DNA of 64,000 nt from an uncultured Pelagibacteraceae bacterium (lineage in GTDB: Bacteria; Pseudomonadota; Alphaproteobacteria; Pelagibacterales; Pelagibacteraceae): the NCBI GenBank assembly GCA_902600855.1, contig CACKKY010000002.1, positions 1-64,000 on the forward strand, in the 5' to 3' direction. Positions 1-9,469 of this stretch are shown piece by piece. The position numbers were made by a program, and so were the translations under genes. Position 1 is the first letter of the stretch; every line of letters starts with the position of its first letter. The notes below the pieces were generated by a model. It saw only the letters and a program-made list of their open reading frames with translations. It ran no database searches and had not been told where the DNA came from.

Positions 1-1
1 A

Positions 2-133
2 AATTACCAGAGAACAATTCCATTCTTTAATTTAGGGCCTGACAATAACTGGCAAAAAATTCTAGATGAAGATTTAAAAAAAAAACTTAATTTTACTTTT
101 AACAAAAGTTTGAAATTTTTTTCTTATATATAA
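2..133 (+). CDS. C-terminal fragment of a sulfotransferase-like protein (truncated by window start)
   Basis: Open frame 2 reads NYQRTIPFFNLGPDNNWQKILDEDLKKKLNFTFNKSLKFFSYI*, resembling the C-terminal end of sulfotransferases (FNLGPxNxW...LDxxLxxK). Confidence 0.5.
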   Translation, partial: NYQRTIPFFNLGPDNNWQKILDEDLKKKLNFTFNKSLKFFSYI

Positions 134-207
134 CTTAATCAATTATTTTAAATTTTAACTATTGCTTAATTGAAAAAAAGCTATTAATTTAAAAATTTAC
201 AAAATAA

Positions 208-282
208 GCGGGCATAGCTCAGTGGTAGAGCGTCTCGTTGCCAACGAGAAGGTCGAGGGTTCGACCCCCTTTGCCCGCTCCA
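208..282 (+). tRNA. tRNA-Gly (anticodon GCC), CCA encoded
   Basis: Cloverleaf: acceptor GCGGGCA/TGCCCGC, D-arm AGCTCAGTGGTAGAGC, anticodon loop TTGCCAA, T-arm GGTTCGACCCC, terminal TCCA. Confidence 0.96.
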
Positions 283-292
283 AGAATAAAAG

Positions 293-2026
293 ATGGTAAC
301 AAATAATAAAGAACCAACAATTGATGAATTACTTGTTAAAGCCACAAAATTTCACCAGAACAATAATTTAAAAGAGGCAGAGCAATTATATAAAACAATA
401 TTAGATAGAAATTCTAATTTTATTAGTGCACATAATAATTTAGGACTAATTTACAAGAATAAAGGAGAAAATGAAAAAGCTAAAATTTGCTTTAAAAAAG
501 TAATTGAAATTGATTCAGAGATCACAGAAGCACAAAATAATTTAGGATTAACATTTCAACAGTCTGGAGAAAATGAGAAAGCTATAAATTGTTTCAAAAA
601 ATCAATCAAAATAGATCCTAATTATTCATCAGCATATTACAATATTGCTTCAATATTTCATAAAATGGGAAAACTCGAAATTGCCAAAAGTTATTATGAA
701 AAGGCGATTGAAATTAAACCTAATTATACTGAAGCATATAATAATCTTGGTATAATTTTTAATCAATTAGAGGAAAATGAAAATGCAATTTTATATTGCA
801 AAAAGGCAATTGACATAAATTCTTCATTTTTTAATGCACATTACAATTTAGGATTAATATTTCAGAAGATTGATGAAAATGAAAAAGCTATAAATTGTTA
901 CGAAAATGCAATTAGAATAAATCCTAACTTTTTTAATGCTTATAATAACCTTGGCATCTTATTTAAAAAAAAAGGTGAGTCTCTAAAAGCAAAAAACTGT
1001 TATGAAAATGCAATTAGAATAAATCCAAAATTTTCAGATGCATATAATAATCTTGGCGTCTATTTTACTGATTTAGGAAAAACTGAAGATGCAATTCATA
1101 ATTATGCTGAAGCATTTATACATAACCCTAAAAATAAAGATGCCCAATTAAATTTGATTAATGATTTAACATTTTATACACCAAATAAATCTAACAATAT
1201 TAGTAATCCAATAATTGTTGCTAATAATGCGTTAAGAGAAGCTAATCAAGAATTCACTTTCGAAGATCTTTTAGATGATAATTATTTAGCAATTTTTTTT
1301 GAAAATTCTAACAAAGCATTTTCAAATGTTAAACATATTTTAGATGGTTTAAAATTTAATGAAACTCAGACTTTTAGAAGAAATCCAACTCATTTTAACT
1401 GTAAAAGACACCATAGATTATTTAATGAAAATAATATGATACCAAAATTTTGTTTTAGTTGTTTTAAAATTCAAATAGACCCAAAAAATATTTTAGAATT
1501 ATTCAAATTATTTTTCATTTTTGATGCTATCAGGTTTACAGATAATAATTGGAGAAAATGCATGATAGAAACAAGACCAGAAATATCAGGAGCTTACAAA
1601 GGTTATATTTATTGCTCGAGCATGAAAGAGGCTAATAAAATTTTAAAATTTATTTCTCCAACTCTAAATAAGTTTTTAAAATGCAAAATTGATATCAAAA
1701 GAGGTTGTTCTGAATTTTATAAATCATATCCAAATTATAAATTAACAGATGAAAATGAGACTAATTTTATGAAGTATAATACTGAGTGGGAAAACATAGA
1801 AAAAGAAGACGACAATAAAATTAAAAATGTTGAAAAAATATATAAAAAAACAGTCAGTGGACTTAGTTTATCTGATTTTTTAATCATGAGAAATTGGCTA
1901 TCATATGCGAAAATTATTGATGATACTTCATATAAAAATATTACAGAAGATGTTCCAAATTCAGAATTAGTATCAAGTCTTGTATCTGATCAATTAGATT
2001 TTAGAAAAAAGCAACTTTTATGTTAA
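293..2026 (+). CDS. TPR-repeat protein with an unassigned C-terminal domain
   Basis: Seven or more tandem 34-aa TPR units (AYNNLGxxFxxxGExxKAIxCYxxAIxINPN) followed by about 250 aa of non-TPR sequence. Confidence 0.85.
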   Translation: MVTNNKEPTIDELLVKATKFHQNNNLKEAEQLYKTILDRNSNFISAHNNLGLIYKNKGENEKAKICFKKVIEIDSEITEAQNNLGLTFQQSGENEKAINCFKKSIKIDPNYSSAYYNIASIFHKMGKLEIAKSYYEKAIEIKPNYTEAYNNLGIIFNQLEENENAILYCKKAIDINSSFFNAHYNLGLIFQKIDENEKAINCYENAIRINPNFFNAYNNLGILFKKKGESLKAKNCYENAIRINPKFSDAYNNLGVYFTDLGKTEDAIHNYAEAFIHNPKNKDAQLNLINDLTFYTPNKSNNISNPIIVANNALREANQEFTFEDLLDDNYLAIFFENSNKAFSNVKHILDGLKFNETQTFRRNPTHFNCKRHHRLFNENNMIPKFCFSCFKIQIDPKNILELFKLFFIFDAIRFTDNNWRKCMIETRPEISGAYKGYIYCSSMKEANKILKFISPTLNKFLKCKIDIKRGCSEFYKSYPNYKLTDENETNFMKYNTEWENIEKEDDNKIKNVEKIYKKTVSGLSLSDFLIMRNWLSYAKIIDDTSYKNITEDVPNSELVSSLVSDQLDFRKKQLLC

Positions 2027-2035
2027 GATTACAAT

Positions 2036-2380
2036 ATGAGTGATTTAACTGATAAAAAATGTGTACCTTGTGAAGGAGGTGTCATTCCGTTCGATATTTC
2101 TCAAATCCATAAGTATCAAAAAAAAGTTGATGGTTGGGACATTATTAAAGATAAAGAGGAAATTTTTTTTTTAGAAAAAAAATTTAGTTTTTCAAATTTT
2201 TTAGAGAGTCAAGAATTTGTAAATAGTGTTGGAAGAATATCAGAGAAAGAGGGACATCATCCTGATATTAACTTTGGTTGGGGATATGCGAAAATAAGTA
2301 TTACCACACATGCAATACAAGGTCTTTCTGAAAATGATTTTATTTTAGCTGCAAAAATAGATAAAATTACTAATGTCTAA
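2036..2380 (+). CDS. phhB: 4a-hydroxytetrahydrobiopterin dehydratase (PCD/DCoH family)
   Basis: GWDIIKDKEEIFFLEKKFSFSNFLESQEFVNSVGRISEKEGHHPDINFGWGYAKISITTHAIQGLSENDFILAAKID; EGHHPD and TTH motifs. Confidence 0.9.
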   Translation: MSDLTDKKCVPCEGGVIPFDISQIHKYQKKVDGWDIIKDKEEIFFLEKKFSFSNFLESQEFVNSVGRISEKEGHHPDINFGWGYAKISITTHAIQGLSENDFILAAKIDKITNV

Positions 2381-3905
2381 AATGTCTGGTCTTTGAAAAA
2401 ACTAAAGCTGTATTTGTTTCATTTGCAAATTGAATAATTTCTTTATCTCTTATTGAACCCGATGGTTGTATGACTGCACGAATTCCTGATTGTACTAATT
2501 TTTCTATACCGTCTATAAATGGAAAAAATGCATCGGATGCTGCAACTAAGTTTTTATTTTCATTTGTAAATTTTTTCATTTTGTTTATTGCTATATTACA
2601 ACTATCTAAACGGCTTGGTTGACCAGAGCCAATCCCAGCGGTTGTTTCATTTGTTGCAATAACAATCGCGTTAGATTTAACATATCGGCACACATTAAAT
2701 GCAAAAATTAAATCTTTCATTTCAGCTTTACTTGGTTTACGTTTTGAGACAATTTTAAAATCCTTGGCAGCAAATTTTTTTAGGTCTTCTGATTGAAATA
2801 ATATCTCATTATTTGTAGATATATGTTTGAGACCCTCACTGATTGAATAATTTGATGAGTCTATTAACCTTAAATTTTTCTTTTTCTTTAATATTTTTAA
2901 TGCTTCGTTATCAAACTTATTAGCAATTATTACCTCAAAAAATATTTTATTTAACTCATTAGCTAATCTTTTTGTCACTTTAAAGTTGCACGACACTATT
3001 CCTCCATAAGCGCTTATAGGGTCACATGCTAATGCAGATTTATAACTCTCAAGATTATTATTCTTAATAGAAACTCCACAAGGTGTTGCATGTTTTACAA
3101 TTACTGTTCCCGTGGTTTTTGTTAGAGATTTTGAAATTGTTAACGCTGCAAAAATATCATTATAATTATTATAACTTAATTGTTTTCCATGAATTTGTTT
3201 TATGTCTATTTCTGATTTTCTTGAATAAATTCCACTTATTTGATGGGGATTTTCACCATACCTAAGAGTTGCTATTAAATTTCCATGTATTATTTTTTTT
3301 TTAGGAAAGTACGTACTAGTTATTTTATTAAAATAATCTGAGATTACTGAGTCATAATAAGCAGTTTCAGCAAATGCAACTCTTGATAGTCTTTTCCTAA
3401 AGTCTAGTGATGTAGATCCTTTATACTTATTAATTTGATCAATTAATTCAGAATACTGATCAGACGAAGTAATTACAGTTACATCTTTGTAATTTTTTGC
3501 TGCAGATCTAACCATTGTAGGTCCTCCTACATCAATATTTTCAATTATTTTATTGTGATTAGAAGTTTTTTTTAATGTATTTTCAAATGGATAAAAATTC
3601 ACAATCACTAAATCGATATTTTCAAAATTATTAATTCTTAAATCTTTTAAATGTAATTTGTTATCTCTTTTATTCAAAATTCCAGCATGTATCTTAGGGT
3701 GGAGAGTTTTTAATCTACCATTTAAAATTTCTGGTGAACTAGTAAATTGTGAAACCTCAATACAATTAAATTTTAATTTTTTGATTTCTTTAAAGGTTCC
3801 ACCAGAACTTATAATTTTTACTTTATTCTTTTTTAGTACATCTAAAAGTGGTTTAAGATTGTTTTTATCTGAAACAGAAATTAGGGCTGTTTTTATTTTA
3901 TTCAT
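2370..3905 (-). CDS. purH: bifunctional AICAR formyltransferase/IMP cyclohydrolase
   Basis: ALISVSDKNNL...SSGGTFKEIK...LKTLHPKIHAGIL...LRYGENPHQ...KHATPCGVS...DAFFPFIDGIE...VIQPSGSIRD. Confidence 0.97.
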   Translation of the reverse strand: MNKIKTALISVSDKNNLKPLLDVLKKNKVKIISSGGTFKEIKKLKFNCIEVSQFTSSPEILNGRLKTLHPKIHAGILNKRDNKLHLKDLRINNFENIDLVIVNFYPFENTLKKTSNHNKIIENIDVGGPTMVRSAAKNYKDVTVITSSDQYSELIDQINKYKGSTSLDFRKRLSRVAFAETAYYDSVISDYFNKITSTYFPKKKIIHGNLIATLRYGENPHQISGIYSRKSEIDIKQIHGKQLSYNNYNDIFAALTISKSLTKTTGTVIVKHATPCGVSIKNNNLESYKSALACDPISAYGGIVSCNFKVTKRLANELNKIFFEVIIANKFDNEALKILKKKKNLRLIDSSNYSISEGLKHISTNNEILFQSEDLKKFAAKDFKIVSKRKPSKAEMKDLIFAFNVCRYVKSNAIVIATNETTAGIGSGQPSRLDSCNIAINKMKKFTNENKNLVAASDAFFPFIDGIEKLVQSGIRAVIQPSGSIRDKEIIQFANETNTALVFSKTRHFRH

Positions 3906-5530
3906 TATAATTTAATTATTTCCCATTTAATAGTTTGTTCATTTTCTATATTAATTCCAGAAATAAAGATATTTTGATTTTCTTTAGATGAATTTTTATT
4001 ACCGAAATATAAACCATTATCAATATTTATATTATAATTATCACAACTAAATTTCCAACCTTCATCATCTATTTCAATAAGTATATATTTACTGTCTTGA
4101 GTTTTCATGACTTTCGAACTTGGATGAAGATGAAATCTAATATCAAATTTAATTTCTTTGTTTGGAACCTTTCTTAATATTTTGTCAAATCCGACAAACT
4201 TATTTTGCTCAGGGTAAAATTCAACTGTCCTTTCGTGAATTGAACCAAATTTTTGTAAATATCCATCATGTGAGCCAGAAATTTTCCAGTAATTTTTTTC
4301 ATAAACAATATTTTTTTTTACAACTTTTAATCCTTTATCAACCACGATAAATTTACCTCTCTTTTTCGAGGTACATGAGGAAAAGTCTTCTATGATTAAA
4401 GTATTATGGAGAGAAGTACTCTTGGACAGTTTATTTAGTTTGCTCTTTTTATCCGAGAAATATCCAGCATTAGTTATTAATTTTTTTTGATTTGAAAATA
4501 TTTCAAATGATAAAGCACCATATTGATATTCTTTAGAAAAATTTTTATTTGGACTTGAGCCAACATCCATTGCTAAAACAATTTTTTTATTTTTTAAAAT
4601 TACGTATCCACCCAGTTCATTTAAATCATTTTTAAATTTGTAACCAAATCTTTTTAGGTATTGATCAAAATCATTATTTTTTGAGTGATAATTTCCATTA
4701 AAAAAAATATCAGAATTAATATCTTTCCAGAAAAAAGCATAGCCTGATCCTAAATAAAATATAGTTTCGTTAATGTATTCCGGAATAATGTTTTGAGATT
4801 CCTTAAACCACTCTCTAATAATAATGAAATACTTAAGATAAAATATTAATTGTTTTATGTTTCTTGATTTTGTAAAGCCTTGGTTATCGATCGAATATTT
4901 AATTATATTTTTTAAAATATTTAAACCATTTTCGAGATAGTTTTTTTCATTTTTATAGGCTAGTCCAGTTAAAATTATTGCAGAACATCCAATTAATTTA
5001 TTTTCAAGATTATCTGAAGATTTGATTTCACTTAATAAGTGATTAGTTTGTTTTTGAATCATGTGATCAAACATTAAACAATATTCTCTATCACTATCCT
5101 CATAAGTAAGTTGATGATTTGATAGCCATGCAATAATTCTTTTAGAAGTTATATCAAATTCCCAACTTTTTTTATTGTATTTGCCATTATCTTTAACCCA
5201 ATTTTTAATGACTGATCTGGTAGTTTCTTTTGAAGATTTTAAATCGAGACTGAAGAACCAAAAAAAATTATTTATTTTTTCATAGTCTTTTGCACTCATT
5301 TTGCTTTGCCAAATAGTGTCAATTACAAAATCTTCAATTCTGTATTTTTTATTCTGATATTTTAAAATTGAGGAAAGAAGGTGCGGGCTTGGTTTATATT
5401 GAAAATAATTTTTAAAAGTTTTTGAAATTTTCTTTTCGTAAAAATTTGAATTTTGATAAATGTTTTTAAAATTATCTCTTAAACCACAATAAAACTGTCC
5501 TAAAAAACCCAAGGAATTTGAATTAATCAT
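3905..5530 (-). CDS. heparinase II/III family protein
   Basis: NYHSKNNDFDQYLKRFGYKF...SLHNTLIIEDFSS and C-terminal beta-rich region typical of the heparinase II/III family; located between purH and rpe. Confidence 0.75.
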   Translation of the reverse strand: MINSNSLGFLGQFYCGLRDNFKNIYQNSNFYEKKISKTFKNYFQYKPSPHLLSSILKYQNKKYRIEDFVIDTIWQSKMSAKDYEKINNFFWFFSLDLKSSKETTRSVIKNWVKDNGKYNKKSWEFDITSKRIIAWLSNHQLTYEDSDREYCLMFDHMIQKQTNHLLSEIKSSDNLENKLIGCSAIILTGLAYKNEKNYLENGLNILKNIIKYSIDNQGFTKSRNIKQLIFYLKYFIIIREWFKESQNIIPEYINETIFYLGSGYAFFWKDINSDIFFNGNYHSKNNDFDQYLKRFGYKFKNDLNELGGYVILKNKKIVLAMDVGSSPNKNFSKEYQYGALSFEIFSNQKKLITNAGYFSDKKSKLNKLSKSTSLHNTLIIEDFSSCTSKKRGKFIVVDKGLKVVKKNIVYEKNYWKISGSHDGYLQKFGSIHERTVEFYPEQNKFVGFDKILRKVPNKEIKFDIRFHLHPSSKVMKTQDSKYILIEIDDEGWKFSCDNYNINIDNGLYFGNKNSSKENQNIFISGINIENEQTIKWEIIKL

Positions 5531-5534
5531 TAAC

Positions 5535-6194
5535 TTATTTTAGTTTTAATAAATTAATATTTTTTTTTATATCTCCACCATTACTTTTAAATATAGTTGT
5601 GCCCGAAACAAGAATATTTGCCCCAGCATCAATAGCAATTTTACAATTATCAAAGTTTATCCCACCATCAATTTCAATATCAAAGTTTAATTTTTTTTCC
5701 TCTTGGATTTTTTTTAACTTTCTTATTTTTTCTAGAACTTCTGGCATAAATTTTTGGCCTCCAAAACCTGGATTAACACTCATAATAAGTACCAGATCTA
5801 TTTGATCTAACAATTCAGTAATCAATTCAATTTTTGACTCTGGATTCAGAGAAACACCAACCTTTCTTTTTAAATCTTTAATTCTTTTTATGGACTTCTC
5901 TAAGTTTTCCGTGGCTTCTGGATGTATTGTAATTATATCCGCTCCTGCATCTGCGTAAGCCTCTATGTAATTGTGTACTGGTGAAATCATTAAGTGCACA
6001 TCAAATTTAAGAGAGCATTTTTTTCGTAAAGCTTTAATGACCGGAGGACCAATAGTAAGATTTGGAACAAAATGTCCATCCATCACATCAACATGAATCA
6101 TATCTGCTCCAGCATCTTCTAATTTTTTAACTTCATTGCCTAATTGACTAAAATCAGCTGATAGAATTGATGGTGAAATTTGTATTTTTTTCAT
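5535..6194 (-). CDS. rpe: ribulose-phosphate 3-epimerase
   Basis: ISPSILSADFSQLGNEV...ADMIHVDVMDGHFVPNLTIGPPVIKALR...LVLIMSVNPGFGGQKFMPEVLEKIRKL...DGGIN. Confidence 0.98.
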   Translation of the reverse strand: MKKIQISPSILSADFSQLGNEVKKLEDAGADMIHVDVMDGHFVPNLTIGPPVIKALRKKCSLKFDVHLMISPVHNYIEAYADAGADIITIHPEATENLEKSIKRIKDLKRKVGVSLNPESKIELITELLDQIDLVLIMSVNPGFGGQKFMPEVLEKIRKLKKIQEEKKLNFDIEIDGGINFDNCKIAIDAGANILVSGTTIFKSNGGDIKKNINLLKLK

Positions 6195-6222
6195 CGATAA
6201 CTAAAATTACTAGTATCAATTT

Positions 6223-6579
6223 TTAAAATTTAATTGAATTAAAAAATTGATAAATTTGTCTTGAAATTTCGCTTTCTAGAGGAAAAGATAGCATTCCCAT
6301 TACAGAATAACCCAAAATATAGGGCATCAAATAAAATCTAATCATAAAAAAAAACCAAGCTACATAAAGTGGGACTAAAGGTTGAATTATAAATGATGGT
6401 GTTATTGGTTTAAACATATTAATTAAAGGGTTGGTAAATTTTACAAAAACTTTCATAAAAAAGAATTGTGAGTCTTCTTTTTGGAAAATATTCATTGCCA
6501 CCCTTCCTATTAAAGTCCACATGACTACTCCAAGAATGTAATCAATTATATATACTAGTGGATGAAAATTAGCCGACAT
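6223..6579 (-). CDS. small integral membrane protein, YggT-like
   Basis: Hydrophobic segments with YIIDYILGVVMWTLIGRVAMNIF...FTNPLINMFKPITP, resembling YggT layout. Confidence 0.45.
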   Translation of the reverse strand: MSANFHPLVYIIDYILGVVMWTLIGRVAMNIFQKEDSQFFFMKVFVKFTNPLINMFKPITPSFIIQPLVPLYVAWFFFMIRFYLMPYILGYSVMGMLSFPLESEISRQIYQFFNSIKF

Positions 6580-6613
6580 TAAGGGTATTTATATTTTAAA
6601 ACGGAACGAATTA

Positions 6614-6640
6614 AAAGGGGCGAAGTTAATCGCCCCTTAA
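6614..6640 (-). terminator. Rho-independent-like terminator downstream of the symporter gene
   Basis: AAGGGGCGA (6615-6623)/TCGCCCCTT (6630-6638) perfect 9-bp stem; on the minus strand followed by TTTTAATT. Confidence 0.75.
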
Positions 6641-6650
6641 TCTAAATTAT

Positions 6651-8462
6651 TTAATTTTTGCCAATGATCGTTCTACCTGACGGTACTCGAACTTCATCAA
6701 CCATTTTTTGCGTTGCAGCACTAGGCTCTGATGTTATTAAACTTACAACAACCATAGATACTAAGCTGACAGCTGAACCAAAGATACCAAACGTTAACTG
6801 TGTAATACCTAAGAATCCACTTCCACCATTTCTTACCCATATTAGGTAACCTAGTCCTGAAAGTAATCCTAAAGCCATACCAGCTACAGCACCTTCTTTA
6901 TTGGCTCTCTTCCACCATACACCAAGTACAAGTGGGAAGAACAGTCCAGACATCGCAAAGTCAAAAGCCCAGATTACTGAACCCAAGATACCTTGGATCT
7001 CCATTGCTGCAATAGTTGCTCCAGCAAAACCAATTACTACAAGTAATACCCTTGCAACAACTAGTCTCTTAGCAGTCTCAGCTTTCGGATCGATGATTTT
7101 ATAGTAAACATCGTGTGAGATTGCATTAGCAATTGCTAGAATCAAACCATCAGCTGTTGACATGGCAGCAGCCATACCTCCAGCAGCAACTAGACCTGAG
7201 ATTACATAAGGCAATCCAGCAATCTCTGGTGTTGCTAACACAACGGCTTTACCACCCATGAAAAACTCGTTTAATTCAAGAGTTCCATTTCCATTAAAGT
7301 CGCTTACAAACATCAAGTTTGCTTGGTTCCAGTTTTGATACCAATCTATTGCTTGAACTTCTGCAATTGATTTACCAATAATACCTGTTGATAATGAAGG
7401 GTCAATCAATGACAGTTTGGATAACGTTGCTAACATTGGAGCTGAAGAATAAAGTAGGAAGATAAAGAATAATGACCAACCTACTGATTTTCTTGCTGCT
7501 TTTACACTTGGAGTAGTGAAATATCTCATCATCACGTGAGGCAATGAAGCTGTTCCCATCATCATTGCAAGTGCTAATGAAATAAAAGCCCAAGGTGTTG
7601 CATTAACTGCAGAGTGAGCTTTAGTTATTCCAGCTAATCCTTTTGGTACTGTTGCAAGGTCAGCAGCAGAGTTTTTTACAAAACCAAACTGTTGCTCTAG
7701 TTCACCAATTCTAGCTACTTCATCAGCTAACATAAAGTGTGGGAAGAAACCCGCACCCATTTTGTTACTGATCCAGAATACTGGTAGTAAGTAAGCTATG
7801 ATTAGAACGATATATTGTGCAACCTGTGTCCAAGTTACTCCTCTCATACCACCAAGCATTGAACAAAGTAAAATACTTATTAGTCCAACGTATACGGCGT
7901 ATTGAAATGGAATATCAAGAGCAACAGATGCGATTGTACCCGTAGCATTAATTTGTGCAGTCACATAGGTGAATGAAGCAACAGTTAAAACTACTACCGC
8001 AAGAAACCTACTTAGATTACCACCGTACCTTGTACCTATGAAATCTGGAACTGTGTAACATCCAAATTTTCTTAAGTAAGGTGCTAATAAAGTTGCAACC
8101 AATACATAACCACCAGTCCAACCTACAAGTAGCGCCATATATCCGTAACCTTTAAAGTAGATACCACCTGCCATTGCAACGAATGAAGCACCAGACATCC
8201 AGTCTGCTGCAGTCGCCATTCCATTGAATACAGTTGGAACCTGTCTTCCAGCTACGTAATATGCATCTGCTTGAGCTGTTCGTGATAGATACCCAATTAT
8301 TGCATAAATACAAACTGTGAATGCAACAAAGCAAATTCCTATTGCTTTTGAAGTCATTCCCATTTGTTCACCAATTGACATCAAGATTATGAAAGCTAAA
8401 AATCCACCAGTATAGATTCCATAAACTTTTGGTAAATTGTCTATAAAATTACCTTTAATCAT
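6651..8462 (-). CDS. actP: sodium:solute symporter, acetate permease (ActP)-like
   Basis: SSS family motifs (YYVAGRQVPTVFNGMATAADWMSGASF; MSTADGLILAIANAISHDVYYKIIDP); adjacent DUF4212 subunit and acs nearby. Confidence 0.88.
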   Translation of the reverse strand: MIKGNFIDNLPKVYGIYTGGFLAFIILMSIGEQMGMTSKAIGICFVAFTVCIYAIIGYLSRTAQADAYYVAGRQVPTVFNGMATAADWMSGASFVAMAGGIYFKGYGYMALLVGWTGGYVLVATLLAPYLRKFGCYTVPDFIGTRYGGNLSRFLAVVVLTVASFTYVTAQINATGTIASVALDIPFQYAVYVGLISILLCSMLGGMRGVTWTQVAQYIVLIIAYLLPVFWISNKMGAGFFPHFMLADEVARIGELEQQFGFVKNSAADLATVPKGLAGITKAHSAVNATPWAFISLALAMMMGTASLPHVMMRYFTTPSVKAARKSVGWSLFFIFLLYSSAPMLATLSKLSLIDPSLSTGIIGKSIAEVQAIDWYQNWNQANLMFVSDFNGNGTLELNEFFMGGKAVVLATPEIAGLPYVISGLVAAGGMAAAMSTADGLILAIANAISHDVYYKIIDPKAETAKRLVVARVLLVVIGFAGATIAAMEIQGILGSVIWAFDFAMSGLFFPLVLGVWWKRANKEGAVAGMALGLLSGLGYLIWVRNGGSGFLGITQLTFGIFGSAVSLVSMVVVSLITSEPSAATQKMVDEVRVPSGRTIIGKN

Positions 8463-8722
8463 TAGTCATCCCCTCTTTCTGAAAAGCCAAATTCTTCATC
8501 GATTTTTTCTTGTCTGTTTGCAAACCAGAAAATCAAGATAACGAAAATTCCAAGTGATCCCTGACAAGTAAACCAATATGTCAGTGGATAACCGAAAGGT
8601 CCCGTAACCGATTCCATTTCAGCTCCAAAAAGGAAGATACCAATTGAGAAAACAAACCATATTGCTAATGTCATCATTAACAATCCTCTAGTTTTTTCCC
8701 AGTGTTGTGCCTGTTTCGACAT
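8462..8722 (-). CDS. DUF4212 small subunit (symporter-associated)
   Basis: 86 aa: HWEKTRGLLMMTLAIWFVFSIGIFLFG...GYPLTYWFTCQGSLGIFVILIFWFANRQEKIDEEFG; TAATGA-type overlap with symporter start. Confidence 0.9.
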   Translation of the reverse strand: MSKQAQHWEKTRGLLMMTLAIWFVFSIGIFLFGAEMESVTGPFGYPLTYWFTCQGSLGIFVILIFWFANRQEKIDEEFGFSERGDD

Positions 8723-8845
8723 GTATACCTCTCTCTTTTAGTTATAACTGGCAAAAACCATAACCATTATGAAAGAGATTTAAAGTGTTAAAATTGTTCA
8801 TATTACAAGTATTTTTGAGGTATATATTCATAAAACACTGATTTT

Positions 8846-9469
8846 ATGTCAAAATTTAAATTAAGCTGGAAAGATTTATCTTTGAATGATTTCAAAATAT
8901 ATCTATTTGCTTTGTTTAAAGCATTTATTCCAAAGAAAAAAATTAAAAATTTTGATGATCTTGAAAGTTTTATTCAATCAAAATCTGCCTGGGTAAGTCA
9001 GGTTACTTTGTATAACTATTTAAAGACTAGAATGGGAACTAGATATGTTCTTCATTTTGAAAATGATAAATTTATGTCCTCTGTAAATTTAGCTAAATGG
9101 AATATTTATTCTGTGGCTTTACAAGATCTTACTTTTTTTTCTTTCTCTTATCTTAAAGTAAATTTTAATTACACAGAATATTCAAAGGCGAGAGAAATTT
9201 ATTTTAATATTCTTGATGACGAAATATCTAATAAGATGCCTTTAGACATAATAAAAGACTCAAAAGAAACTTTTGATGAAAGATTAAATATTATAAATTG
9301 GGATAACTACTTTATGGATCGTCCATTCAACCCAAGTGCTTTATCATTATATAAGTGGGCACCCATAGCTGAAGAGCTAAAAAATTTAGATAGAAAAATT
9401 GTTTTAAATTCTATGATTTTAAAATGGAATAATGTTGAAAAAGAATTTAAGAAATTAATTGATCTTTAA
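8846..9469 (+). CDS. conserved hypothetical protein
   Basis: 207-aa ORF with good coding character, inserted between actP and acs on the opposite strand. Confidence 0.65.
   Translation: MSKFKLSWKDLSLNDFKIYLFALFKAFIPKKKIKNFDDLESFIQSKSAWVSQVTLYNYLKTRMGTRYVLHFENDKFMSSVNLAKWNIYSVALQDLTFFSFSYLKVNFNYTEYSKAREIYFNILDDEISNKMPLDIIKDSKETFDERLNIINWDNYFMDRPFNPSALSLYKWAPIAEELKNLDRKIVLNSMILKWNNVEKEFKKLIDL

Noticed and set aside
897-1030. Near-identical DNA repeats (TGTTAYGAAAATGCAATTAGAATAAATCC) within the TPR gene
   Set aside because: Explained by tandem TPR units; not an independent repeat element.
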